DNA of 64,000 nt, from assembly GCA_002104935.1 (NCBI GenBank), contig MCGT01000012.1:62001-126000 (forward strand), written 5' to 3'. The DNA comes from Hesseltinella vesiculosa (Eukaryota > Mucoromycota > Mucoromycetes > Mucorales > Cunninghamellaceae). The notes beneath the pieces were generated by a model that saw nothing but the letters and a program-made list of their open reading frames with translations, was not told where the DNA came from and made no database searches. The first letter of the stretch is position 1, and each line of letters opens with the position of its first letter. The position numbers and the translations under genes were made by a program. Positions 33,118 through 44,928 of the stretch are shown one piece after another.

Positions 33118-36029
33118 TTATTGCAGTTCATCCATGATCAATTTCCGGACCAGATCCAGGACCTTGATTTCATTGTCGACATGTTTCTGGGCTAGGCCCT
33201 GAGCAATTTCTTGAGGCGTTGGCACGGTTTTCTTTGGTGGAGAGACACGGGGGATATGGATGGTGGGTGGGGGATGATCGGGTTTTGGGGAGGGTGAGCG
33301 TGAGGAGGCAGAGGAAGCAGTGCGACGGCTGGAGGCATCTGTTTCTTCTACATCGTCATCCTTATTGTCTTGGTCTTCATCCACATGCTCCGGTTCAATC
33401 TCGCCTTCATGTTCCTGAGTATCTGTGCCGTTACGGCCGACCTCCCCTTCGTCCTCGGCATCCTGGGCATCCTGGGTAAATTCGGTGTCCTCCCCGTCCA
33501 TGGGTGTGTCGCCTTGCACAGTGTCGTTGTCTTGGGGTGACTCGGTGGCGTGATCTGCATTTTGAGGCGTGTCTGGCTTAGCCTGGGGCGTGCCTGGCTC
33601 TTGGGGTGTGGCGGTGTCGGAGGTTGACACGTCCTGCGATGGTTCCTCGTCGTCGACGTCCATGTCTTTCTTATCGTCATTGTCATCCATGTCTTCGTCT
33701 TCAGGCTCCGAAGAGGACACGGAGGCGGTTGGCGTTGGATCGATCGTGACACCATAATAGACATTGTGCTTAATTTCATAGATCTTGGGTATGATGGAAG
33801 CATGCGACCGAAAGAGAATGCGGGTCGCTTGGAAAAGGGCACCATTGGCAATGTTGAATCGAATATCAGGGTCTGTGTCTTCTTCCAGCTCTAATTGCTG
33901 CAAGGCCCGATCCAGAATCGCCACCGGTTCTGGCACGCTTCTTCTAGACCTAACTTTCCAAAGAAAAAAGGTCAGTGTGAACAAGAGAAGGGGGATGGAT
34001 GCTCCTGGTTTTTGTTTGTAACTCCCCACTTACAAGAGTGACTTCAGGGTTTCCTTGGGTTTGCCATACATGTTTGTCATTTCCACATTACCATATTGGA
34101 ATCGATAGCCGGGTGGCACTGTCTAAATCATTCCCAGAAAAAAAAAAAAAGAGGGTGAGATTCACTAGGCTCCCTATTTTTTTTTAATTCCATACCTTTA
34201 ATCTTTTCCATCGAGTTTCTCTTGCATCTTTTAACATTTGGATATCCAAAGGCGGTTTTTCAAAAGCAGGACAGCCTGAAGATTTCCAAATGATCTAATA
34301 ATATAAAAAAGGTAAGCTGTTGGTTGAAGAAAAACCAGGAGACATACCATGTTGCGTTCGTGTTTTAGAACGGTCAAGATGATGTCGGTATACATTGTAC
34401 CATGGGGTTTTGTGCGGCGCATCAGGTTGGTCACTTCGCTTTCCTTTTCATTCATCCATTGGACATTTTCTTCAGAGACAATATAGGTTGGGGTCACCAG
34501 GGTTACTTTTTGACCGCGGGCCGACAGAAGATCCTTGGTCTTTTGTTTTTCGTCTTCAGAGAAGCCATGCAGGTATTGGAAAAGGACCAAGAATTGCAGC
34601 ATCACGTTTCGGCGAAAGCGGACATCTTCCATCTAATAAAAGTCAAACCACAAGAGTGAGCAGTGCGGTATTTTTTTTTTCCATTGGCGTTTACCTGTAA
34701 TTCCAATAGATGTGGGCTGGTCAGCAATCGCGGGAAGAGGTAATCGTTGTTGATTTCATCCAAAAGATCCTGCACCTTGGAATCAGGAGGATCGGTTTCC
34801 ATGGCAACCGAAGCGCGTTTCTGGCCTGCCACTTGGAACGATTTGGCGCCAGCAACCTCCAAGTCACTGTCAGCAATTTGCTGGAATTTGTCCAAGATGA
34901 TCTGGGTGCCTTTTTTCCATTCTTCAAAATACTGGTCGGACAGTAGCGAAGGTGGATTGGAGAAGAATTTGCGTGTTGCCCAAAACGTCTTGTAAAAAGA
35001 TTTTTGCTCGTCTAAGGAAAACGTTTGCGAAGAAGTATCAGCGTCAAGCGGCTCTCGATTTTAAGAGTTTACCCGTCAAGGAGGCATCGGTATCAATGGC
35101 TTCTTCATCGTGATAGTGTACTGGTTCAGCATTAAATTCACCTCGCAAATTGACGCCTGGGAAATAAAAACGGTAAGCTAGTGCATAGAGAGAGAGAGAG
35201 ATGTGGGCGTACCGGATCGTTCTGTCAGTGGGAACGAGTTGGCCAAGAACATCATGATGCGACCACAGAAGACTGTGTTGGTTTCTTTGGATAAGCGTCG
35301 AAGCATTTCATTACATAGTCGGAGCACCACCAACGCTTTTCCGCGGTTAGGCACCATGCCCTAGAGGGACAAAAAAATCGAGTGGTGCTCAGTTGCTGTG
35401 CTCGGCCGTGATGCAGCAAGCAAAATGACTTACCACCGTCAGTTCTTGCCGCTTGCTCTCGACGAATTCAAAGATCGATTGGCAACTCGTCAGCGAATGG
35501 ACATCCAGAAGCTCTTCAATAAACGTAAAAGGAATCACAGGCTCGACGTATTCTAAAAAAAAACGCGTTTAGAAGCTCGACGATGTAGGAGACGATCATG
35601 TGTTTTTTTTTTCTTCTACTTACGATTGGATTCGAGTGCAATGATGATCTCCAGCACATCAAAGAGAAGAGTAAATCGGACAGGGTCAGACTCCGGATGT
35701 TGTTTCTGCAAGAAGAAAAGTGCAACCTTCAGTCATCCAGCTCCTTTTTAACAAATAAGAGGGAGGCTTACAACAATGTCAAGCAAGTGGTTTCGAAGGA
35801 TGTATTCCATAGCGTTCTTGCGCCAATCTATTTTGCCAGGAAGGATGCCAAAATCTTGAGCCGCCTCGGCGCTGCAGCAAGGTGTCATGTCAGTGCTCAT
35901 CCAAGCAGGCAGCAGGGAGCTGATTTTGGTGCTGGGATCATCGCTTCGAGATGTCTGGATCTTTTGTAATATTTGATGGAGTGCCGTCTGGCCGTGTTCC
36001 TTGAATCGTTCGAAATGGGTCATGGCCAT
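33118..36029 (-). CDS. THOC1: THO complex subunit 1 (HPR1/THOC1-like)
   Basis: Multi-exon gene for a subunit of the THO complex, which couples transcription to mRNA packaging and export and limits R-loops. The start chosen (36029, [14 protein letters not shown]) begins the conserved part; an in-frame ATG 66 bp further upstream would add a hydrophobic stretch and is less likely. Family blocks in order: [58 protein letters not shown], the middle [20 protein letters not shown], and [20 protein letters not shown]. The last exon encodes a long acidic, low-complexity C-terminus rich in Asp, Glu, Pro and Thr with a short RSPSPKP stretch, ending RKLIMDELQ. Exon joins in the middle look standard but were not all checked. 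Confidence 0.9.
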
Positions 36030-36369
36030 TGTGCAAGGAATGAAAATAAAAAAAGAGACAGAGAAAAACAAAAAAGGAAGAAAAAAATACAGCAAACCCC
36101 CCCCCCCACCGACGGGGTTTCAAAAAACTGGTTGTATCAAGATGCCTTTGTGGAAAGGCAATGGCACCTGGAGTCGATTCACAACCAGTGAACCAACGTT
36201 CGTATGAATCATTATTCTCCAAAAACATGGGTGCATTTTGTGTGCGCAATAGTAAGACACTAAAAAACATGACACACACACACAAAAAAAAAAAAAAAAC
36301 GCCAAACGCCGTCGCGAGATTTTTTATTTCTTTCTTTTCTTTCTTTTTTATTTTTTTTTGAAGCGAACA
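36030..36369. promoter_or_regulatory. Shared divergent promoter region of THOC1-like and POT1-like genes
   Basis: 340 bp separate two divergent start codons. The region has runs of C (about 36098-36107), CA repeats near 36270-36280 and a T-rich tract before the POT1-like ATG. No specific binding site is claimed. Confidence 0.45.
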
Positions 36370-38455
36370 ATGGCAAGCAGTTCATCACAGCCTGCAGATG
36401 TTTCTATTGAATCAGAAAGAGATAATGAAAAAATTGCGTCCCTGCTCAACGTAAGATCACAGCACAAATATTTGATTTGACACGTTTGACAGGCTCTCAT
36501 CCTCTGTTGCTGTCACTTTTTGATTAAATCAGGAATATGAGGTGGTTCCTATTAGTGTGATGAAGCAAGATGGACTCATCGCGACTGTTATTGGCTCCAT
36601 TGCATGGATCGATCAACCCAGACAGTCAAAGGCGGGCAGTGATTATAGGATCGAACTGGTGCTCAAACAGCCGCATTGCGACGAGACCCTTAAAGTCAGA
36701 TTGTTCAATCCTAAGCTTGAAGCATTGCCCTGCAACCTAAAGATCAACGACATCATCATTGTTTCTGGTGCACAAGTAAGCCCAATGAGAATGCAAAAAA
36801 ACAGCCTGCTTTTTCGTTTTATTTATTTATTGCTTTGTTGCTTGCTTTCACCAAGTACAGCGCCCTTTACATGACGTTGACTGCAGCCTCGGCCTATGGC
36901 CAATGGATGGCCTTTGACGGGGAATCACTCGAGAAACACCTTTATCAAGGCGTTGTCTTTTCCGAACACGAAGATCACCTGAAAATTGCAACTTGCTTTC
37001 GACAATACCGCCGCAATGAAGACAAGGCTGAAGAAGCGATTGGACCCTCTTCCCTGGGAAGCAGAGGAGCATCAAACATCCACGATCGCAACTGCACGCT
37101 GGACAAAATGGAACCAGGGAAATTCTACAATTTCAAGGGCATGGTAAGATGGACAAAAATAAGACAAGCTACTAACGTGCACATGGGCGAGTAGGTGCTG
37201 TCGGTCAATAAGCCCGACGACGAAAAGCGGCCATTGACTTTGTTGATGACGGATTTTACCAACAACCCGCACCCCATCAAGGAGCTCCAGTCCAGAAATG
37301 CTGAGGTGCCTTATCAACAATGCGTATGGGTGTCGCTGTACGACGAAAACAAGGACCAGTGCCCAGATTTGGAGAAATACGATTATCTCAGCATCAACAA
37401 CTTGCAATGCAAGAAGCACTCGAGAAATGACTCTCTGGAACTAGTCTGCAGAGGTGACAAAGCCAACAACAGCGGCTTCAAAAGTATCAAGACAACACGC
37501 TACCGTGCTAGTGAACCTACAGCGCACTGGCCAAACGCCATTCAGGACCTCAACAGGTAAGTACACATCACCAAAATAAAAAAAAAGTGAGACTCATCCA
37601 TTGCCTTTCTGCCTAGGCGCCGACAAGATCACGACAAAAAGAAGGACCCTCTCAATATGCCGGACAAACACCATTCTGCCACAATTGCTCCTGTCTACTC
37701 ATGTAACCCAACCCCTCCCCACGCAAGCATGTACTGACCGTTATGATTTCCAGATATTTCCCAAGAAAAACGAAGCATGGCCATTTCTCCGTTGAAAGAA
37801 GCCATCACCGGAAAAGCAGTAGGCAGCAGAGAAAAAAAGTGGCACCAATGCTGACTTGTTTTTTTACTCCTTGTAGGACCGCGAATATCGAGTTTACGTG
37901 AATTTTATTGACTACAAGCAAAAGGATTTAATGCAGTGCATGGTTCGGTACTGCAATAGCTGTGCATCCTCGTAAGTTCCCTTTTGACGGGGTGGCTTCA
38001 TTGGACATAACCCCGATTCTCTTGTGGACCAGATCACCCTATACCAGCACGGAATGTCGAAATTGCAAGAATTCAATCGCCTCGGCTGAAATCTGGTACC
38101 GCTTCACCTTCAAGTTCATGGATACCAAAACCGGCGACAAGCTCATTGCCACCAACTATAGCCGACCCGAACAACCGCTTTTCAAGCGCATTGAGACAAA
38201 GCTGTAGGTCAACGTGTGCGGCAATGAGTGGAAACTAAGACACCCAAATATTCATTTCTTTTTTTTTTTTTTTTTTGTCAATTCGGGTCTAGCTTCCAGA
38301 AAGGGGACGATACGTACAAAAAACTGGAAAAGGCCCTGACCGAGCTGTGCAATTATACCGAAACGCCAATGGACATCCTTGTCCTCGCTTTTAATTACGA
38401 CGATAAACGTCGCTTCACGATCATCAATACCACTATCCAAATCGATGATCTGTAA
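36370..38455 (+). CDS. POT1: POT1-like telomere single-strand binding protein
   Basis: About nine exons. POT1 binds the single-stranded 3' telomere overhang as part of shelterin. The N-terminal OB fold shows GLIATVIGSIAWIDQPRQSK, then GSDYRIELVLKQ and VRLFNPKLEALPCNLKINDI, the order seen in POT1 OB1. A second OB fold starts FYNFKGMVLSVNKPDDEKRP and continues LTLLMTDFTNNPHP and VWVSLYDEN, like the POT1 second domain. The C-terminal part has two CxxC pairs (YCNSCAS and TECRNCKN) split by an intron, a likely zinc-binding OB fold. The exon 2/3 join uses an AAG acceptor (CACCAAG) to keep frame. No other shelterin gene is in the window. Confidence 0.8.
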
Positions 38456-38667
38456 CCAACCACCTCCCGTTCGTCATTTTTAACCAACACTTGCTCTGTT
38501 TGATTACAGTATAAATCAAAAAAGAAAAGAAAACATTGTCCCTGTTTATTAAATCAAATGGTTTAAAAAAGAACAAGTTAATTAACGAGAGGAGTAAATT
38601 ACAGTAATTTTCAAATTAAAAAAAAAAAAGATATCATGTAGAAAAAGGGAGGCAGCCAGGTCAAAGA

Positions 38668-40703
38668 TCAACGTCGACCGAGGGCACCGCCGGCACCTCC
38701 GACACCTCCAGCTCCGCTGACACCAGAGATATGGCTTGTGTTTTCAAAGGACTCCAGCGACAGGCGACGGAGAGACTCTGGCAGCTTGCTCATTTCCGGG
38801 ATGCGTTCCAAACGCATGGCTTGATGGTGAATGTGATGCTTGAGGTGCTTGTCACCGGCAGTCGGGCTTGTGGGAGAGGTAGTGGGCTCGGCTGCGGCTT
38901 TGGGGTCCTTCTTTAGTCGTCGGGTGGCCACTGACAGGGCATCCAGCCAGGATTCCATATCCGACTCGGTGCTGGCACAAAGGACATAGTTGCGTTTGGG
39001 AATGATGATCTTGAAACAGTACTGCTTGCTCTTGCTGATGGCGTCGATTTCCAGAGAGTCGATGATATGGGTCAAGGGGATGATGCGATGAGGCGAGTAT
39101 TCCTATTGAGAAAAAAAAAAAAACCGTCAGCGCATGGCGGTTTTGCTTTTGTGTTCACTTGCCTTGTTATTTTCATAATAGGCCAAGGTGTCTGTTCGCA
39201 AGACAAACCAGCGTTTTTGCCATCCCTAAGAGGTCAATAACAAATAGTTAAGCATCCTTTTTTTGAAGATGCTCGTCAGGGGGGGGGTGGGGCTTACTTT
39301 GTTGCGACCCAGTTTCAATAAGTAACCCTCGACCAGGACTCGATTCCGATCTTCTTCCTTTTTGAGATCAATGACGCTGTTGGTGGCACTGTATTCTTCG
39401 TCGTCTTCGGAACTGGCCAGGCCATCGGAGAGGTGAGATTGAGCCGGATCAAAAGTAGGGGAGACCGGATAGATCTGGCCAGTGGTATATTCGCTCAAGG
39501 AGGAGGAGAAGGTGACCTGATGTGGTGGATGATGATGCGATGACGATGGCGATGAGGATTGGGGGGAAGAGTCCAAAGATGGAATTTGGATGCGAGGGCT
39601 GGAGGGTTTTGGGTGTTTCGTTATGGGACTGGTGGATGCAAGTTTGGTCATGGCCGGGGCAGGGACAAGGATGGGAGGCACCTGAGGAGGAGATGTGGAG
39701 GAAGAGTCGACAGGCAGATTGGATGCTGAGGGCCGTCGGCCGTCGAGATGAGGAGCTGAACCACGTCGTTGGTGTTGAGAGGCGCTGGGTGTCGATTGGG
39801 AAGGCAGCTGGCTGTAGAGAGGATTGCTGCTGGAGCTGGCGTTGGATTTGTAGGAAGAGACCAAATCCTTGGCAAATTCTTGGTCACGGTGAGCTGAGCT
39901 TTCGTCGTCATCGGCGTCGTACAGGCGCAGTTCTTGTTTGGTTCGTTCAATGGCATCGAACCAGCCATTCATAGTGCGCTGGTCGTCGGCTTGGACATAG
40001 TACATTCGTTTTGGTGTGATGATAGCAAACACGTGGCGGTATTTGTTCTTGGAAGTCACCTGCACCACGCTGTGGACGTCATGGAGGTCAATGATCCGGA
40101 GCAGTTTGTATTCCTATCAACAATAACGTCAATGCCCACTGTACCCTTTTTTCTCTCTCTCTCCCCCACTGCAGCTTTACTTTTTTATCCTTGTACATAG
40201 CCAGCTTGGTGGTGCGCAAGACAAACCATCGTTTTTTCCAAGTCTACAAAGATGAGGTGAACATCCTTGATATGAACCACTTGAGGGGGATGGACTTACA
40301 CGTCGTTTTTCACCTTTTTTCAATAGATAGCCAGCATGACACACTTTTTCCGTTTGAAGGAGCTCCAAGGCTTGATCAGTGGGCATGGATGCAGGATCTT
40401 CATCTTCACCATCAGATGCACCATAACGAGGATCGTCTTCTTCTTCGTCTTCACTAAGCATGATGTGGGCGGTTTTGGGTACCGATGGGCCTGCCTGAGG
40501 AGATCGTAAGGAAGGCTACCATCATGGTCAACCAAAAAAAAAAACATGTCAATATTTGAATCTTCCTAATTAGCACGATATGCCTCCTCCTTTATTCAAT
40601 ATCCATTTTCTTTTCCAGCTAGGACGATGGGGGTGGGTGAGTGGCTGCTTACCTTTAAAATAGATATTGGTTGAGTTTTTGTCGCCGGTGATGTCGTTGA
40701 CAT
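38668..40703 (-). CDS. Protein with two tandem PH domains
   Basis: The start at 40703 gives MSTTSPATKTQPISILK, joined in phase to an acidic exon (MLSEDEEEDDPRYG). Two pleckstrin-homology domains follow. PH1 has HAGYLLKKGEKRR, KKRWFVLRTTKLAMY and HVFAIITPKRMYYVQADDQR with the C-terminal Trp helix (MNGWFDAIERTKQEL). PH2 has VLVEGYLLKLGRNK, WQKRWFVLRTDTLAYYENN and YCFKIIIPKRNYVLCASTES, with MESWLDALSVATRR. Between them is a long Ser/Pro-rich disordered linker. The tail is Gly-rich. The (K/R)RWFVLR motif and basic loops suit phosphoinositide binding at membranes, by inference. No catalytic domain is seen, so an adaptor role is likely. Confidence 0.88.
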
Positions 40704-40878
40704 GATGGATAGGATGCAAGAAAAGGGGAAAAGAGAATAAAACAAGGAAAAAAAGGGATCGACCTCTTTTTGTTTTGGCCCACAAGGTTTTCTCTGTGTC
40801 ACCTGAAAAAAAAACGTGTGATCACATACAGCAGAAAAAAAAGAAAAGAAGCATTACCGCAGACGTCACGAGTTGATG

Positions 40879-43800
40879 CTATCCGCGGTAATTTTTTATG
40901 GGTACATTTTTAAATAGAACAGGTTGTTTACGTAGATCAATAGCCAAAAGCTTCCCAATGATTGTTGAAGAACCTACAACCAAATCACAAAAGCTTAGTT
41001 TCCTTTTTTTTTTTTTTGTGGGGAGACAAATTCAAAGCACGACTGGAAATGCATGTCCAAAAAAAAAAAGTTTTCTTACCCCGCTGAGTTGATGCCACCG
41101 AGACCTTGTTCCTTGGCAACCGAGTTGATCACAACTATGGACATGGAAAACAAGGTTAGACGAGGTTACCCAAAAAAAAAAAATTGACCCTTACCCCATT
41201 CTGGAATGATCATGCCTGTCCGTCTAGGAATGAGTTGACTTGCCAGGGTCAAACCTTGCTCATCTACGCCATACACTATCAAACATAAGCTTGAAGAGCC
41301 AGGACACATGAACAACGTCCCTAGATTTCATGTCATGAGAATTTTAAAAAAAACAGGTTTCATCAATAAGAAGGCCTATTTTTTTTTTTTTTTTTTTCGT
41401 TGGGGTCACACCTGTACCAGGGTCCTCAAAATGATTCGAGGCAATAGCCACGGAATGACGTCCAAGCTGGATATTGACGGCGGAGGCTGATACAGTCTGC
41501 ATCATCGCTTGATTATCCTTGCCAATTCCGAGAAACACGTGCCAGGCGGGGTCGTCTTCGTCGTCGTCAGGTTTCCAGTTCTCCGCGTTCAAATCCACTT
41601 GCTCATAGGTAATCAATGGGTGGTCATCCGTCACGATCAACGCATCCCCATGACCGTAAAGATGCCAATCATGTGCCAACTGTAGTGCCAGATGTTCATA
41701 CAGCTGCCCCCGTGCAGCCGTGCTTGGTTTGCTTGGAACCACTAGAACCAACGCCTTGCTTGATTCATACAATCGATGGATAGGCCCGTATGTCTGTCGA
41801 GATCGTTGGTTTTTTTTAGGCCATCGCTGCGTCTCCACCTGCCCGACAAAAAAAAAAAGTAAAGAATGAGCTTGGCTTCCTTTAGTGGTCGAGACCCACC
41901 TTCCATTGTTTTTGATGGTCCAATACAAACAGCGACCGATGGTGGTCTTGATCGAAATGGAAGAGGGTATTGTCGACCATGATGGCCACTTCCGGTCGAT
42001 CCACAAGCCGGAAAGCCGAGATATTCTTGGTGGTCAACTGGAGCACCTGGTCCTTGACCTTTCCTTGTAATGTACTCTTTCTACATGAAAAAAAAAAAGG
42101 TGAGCCATGAGCGCTAGGGCTGGAAGCGGATGTTTACCTGAATGGGATGGTCAGCTGTTCAATTTGAATGCCATGGATAGGCCCAATCGTACCAGGGTTG
42201 GTGGTGACCAGCTCAAAAGGAGTGTCGGTGGATTTCTGGACCGGTTGCTTGATCTGCTGAGTGAGGAACTGGTTCACCAGCTTGTCATTAAGTACGCTTT
42301 GCCACCAATGGCCTTGGTTTGGGACCTCGGAGATTCTGTTGAAAAAAAAAATCCTGGTTGAACTCGGGGTTTTTTTTTGCTCTGGTAGTTGCCAACGTAC
42401 TCAACAAAGGCAGGTAGCTTGTTGCACTGGTTGAGGATACGGGCATATTTCTTGCTATGGAGAGGGGGTACATTGTCATCATCAGCACCATATCTCACCA
42501 ACACCGGCAAGCCAGTCATATTCGGCAAATGCAGATCATTATTAAATTCAGCAATCGAGGACTCCAGAATCTGAAAAAAAGCAACAGCGTCAGAGATTGT
42601 TCTATTTACTTTCGACGCTTACCCCAAACAAGAGAGGGTCCACATAAGAATGGCTCACCCAATTGGCAAAAGAAACATAGTCTTGGATCTTGACATACCC
42701 AGCGGCAGGCACGGCTAAAAGACAAATTCAGTGAACGAATCGCCTCTCTATCTCTCGAGCGGTTACCAGCAATGGCCTGGTCAGGGAAATGGGTTGCCAG
42801 ATGCCAGGCGCCTTGTCCTCCATTGCTATGCCCTGCAAAAACACACACACACACAATCATCAATGCCGGTTCAGAAACGACTGTCAAAACTGCGTTGATT
42901 TACCCAGATAGATCAGCTTATGCCTGTCACCAACCGATATGAAATCGCCTCGATCCACTAAAAAATTGAAGGGTTGAGGGTCTCCGCATCTGGCGGTTTG
43001 AGTGGTCTTGCCTACTATCCAATCCGAGTCCTCTGAGGGGGTGCCTTCCACGGTCGCTGTCAAGAGGGCCACAGCCTTTTCAAGACCGTCAAGCGCTTGG
43101 AAGGCATTCTTCATGCTGGCACCATGCCAATCGTATCCCCTGAGTAATGAAAGAAGATGGAGTTTGGCATTTCGTTAGCCTTCCTCATCTTACCAAGCCG
43201 TGCGGCCAGTGGGAAAGACAACCCAGGCATGTTCTTGCTGGGCAATGGCGTTTGTCCAGAAACTCGAGCCAGCATCGACGCCAGCGCCATGAAGGGCAAG
43301 GAGAATTGGTTTGTTCGTATCCGTCGTCAGCACGCGGGGTCGCTTAGTATAGGCATGCTGGACGGATTCGTCAAAATCGACAAAAGTGTAGCGAAACACA
43401 GGCTCGACGCGCCAGTCCAGAGTGACAAGGTTGGTTTCGTCCACGAGGCTAAATGTACTAGCAGCTGTGGTGATGGTGACCAGCACTTTGGTGTGGATGC
43501 TGGTTGCGTGCTGGAAGATGGGATCCTTGATGTTTGTCAAGTCAAAACAGAAGCCAATGTTTCGCTGTTGCCCGCTGACCAGCATGGTATGCATAGGTCT
43601 CTGTAGCAAAGCTGCGGGTCTCTAAAAAAAAAGAAGAAGAAGAAGAGGCATAAATGCCATCATTTAAAAAAAATATTACCAAGATTGTGGACACGTCCAT
43701 GGCAGCGTTGTAGGCATTGAGGACAAGGCGGATGGAAACGACTTGCATGGGCTGGGGAAGGAGATTTTGCAAGGTGATGGCGCCATGGGCACCGGCAAAA

Positions 43801-44590
43801 CCCAGTGACCGGATAAACGAGGGAAGGATACATTGCTTGACCATTTCACGTGCGTGGGCAGTGCCGTTGACAAATGGATCGTCGGGAAGATGGTTTGTTG
43901 CTTCGAGTGGCCGGACTGAGACGGTGAATCGACAGCGGGGTTGGCCATGGCCGCCGCCAAACACACGGACATCATGGACAAGGCGAACATCCAGGCGGTG
44001 CAGGCCCTTGGTCAGTTCCACAAGGTGGTGGGTGGTTTTGTCAGAGTACAGATCACCAGCATACATGCGGTCATCCACGTAAAAGGAGCTCACGCCGTGC
44101 ACCTGGATCAGCAGTCGACTCGGCTGGCTGACTCGTAGACTCCCTCGAAACCAAGCTTGGTATTGCTCTATGGACCAGCCAAAGGCTGTTTCGTTTTGCT
44201 GCCACCTACAAGTGCAAAAAAAAAAAAAAAAAAAAAGAAAAAAGAAAATTAGCTTGGCCCCAACGAAGCTTTTGCTTGGCACGGGTGATGCATTCTTCAG
44301 TTCTTACCTGATCCCATTGAAGGAGGGCACGATGGTGTTATCCAGAGTAGATTTGACGGTTGTCCAACCGACCTTTCCCTTGATGGCCAATTCGGATGGA
44401 TATTGCGTTTCCCTGTTGAAATGGAGGTTTTGGAATCCACCTAGCAAGAGTGGGAGTCAGACTGCGAACTGTCCTTTGTTAATGGGACTCTACCAAAAGC
44501 TTGCAATGGGTCGGCTCCAAAGTCCTGTTCACGCATACCAATAGGAAAGGGTCCTAGAGTCTGCCATGTGTTGTAGAGCTGGAACGACAT
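40879..44590 (-). CDS. Large alpha/beta-hydrolase (prolyl-oligopeptidase/esterase-like)
   Basis: A long minus-strand gene with about 12 exons, ending at TAG (40879-40881). The start chosen is 44590 (MSFQLYNTWQTLGPFPIGMR); an upstream in-frame ATG at 44680 would add a hydrophobic leader. The N-terminal half has beta-rich blocks (SRLLIQVHGVSSFYVDDRMY, NLLPQPMQVVSIRLVLN). The hydrolase core follows: KPILLALHGAGVDAGSSFW, the nucleophile elbow GHSNGGQGAWHLATHFPD, and LPVLVRYGADDDNVPPLHS with a likely acid/His region. The last third (VETQRWP through AWHVFLGIGKDN to VYGVDEQGLTLASQLIPRR) is beta-rich. It looks like uncharacterised fungal proteins annotated as peptidase S9-like. Substrate unknown; exon borders partly inferred. 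Confidence 0.75.
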
Positions 44591-44928
44591 GGGAAAATGA
44601 GAAGGTGGAAAAGGGAAGTAAAAAAAAAAAAAAAAGGCGGGAAAAACCAGGCACCAGTTTTTTTCTTGGTCGTTCTTCAATCCCAGCGTTTCAGTGGTCG
44701 CGTGACCTTGTTGCCTTGACTTATCCTAAAAAGCAAGAGTCATGATGGAAAGAGGCAACGAATGACAATCAAGTGAGAGAGAAGCATTGGGGAGGTGGAT
44801 GTGCCCATTTGCGCACAGCGTGCTCGTTTTCAGCATGAAACAGGAAATGCAAAAATAAAAAAGAAAAAAATCGCCGCTTTTTCGAGTTTCAGCTTGTTTC
44901 CTTTTATTTTTGTTTGTTTCGTTTCAGC
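44591..44928. promoter_or_regulatory. Divergent promoter region of the hydrolase and alpha-mannosidase genes
   Basis: 338 bp between divergent starts, with poly(A) near 44620 and a T-rich, pyrimidine tract just before the mannosidase ATG. It may include an upstream exon of the hydrolase gene (a TTCCAG acceptor sits just inside its coding start). Confidence 0.4.

Noticed and set aside
33348..33851. 167-codon alternative frame in the THOC1-like tail
   Set aside because: Overlaps the acidic C-terminus of THOC1 in another frame; Thr/Pro-rich because of the same codons.
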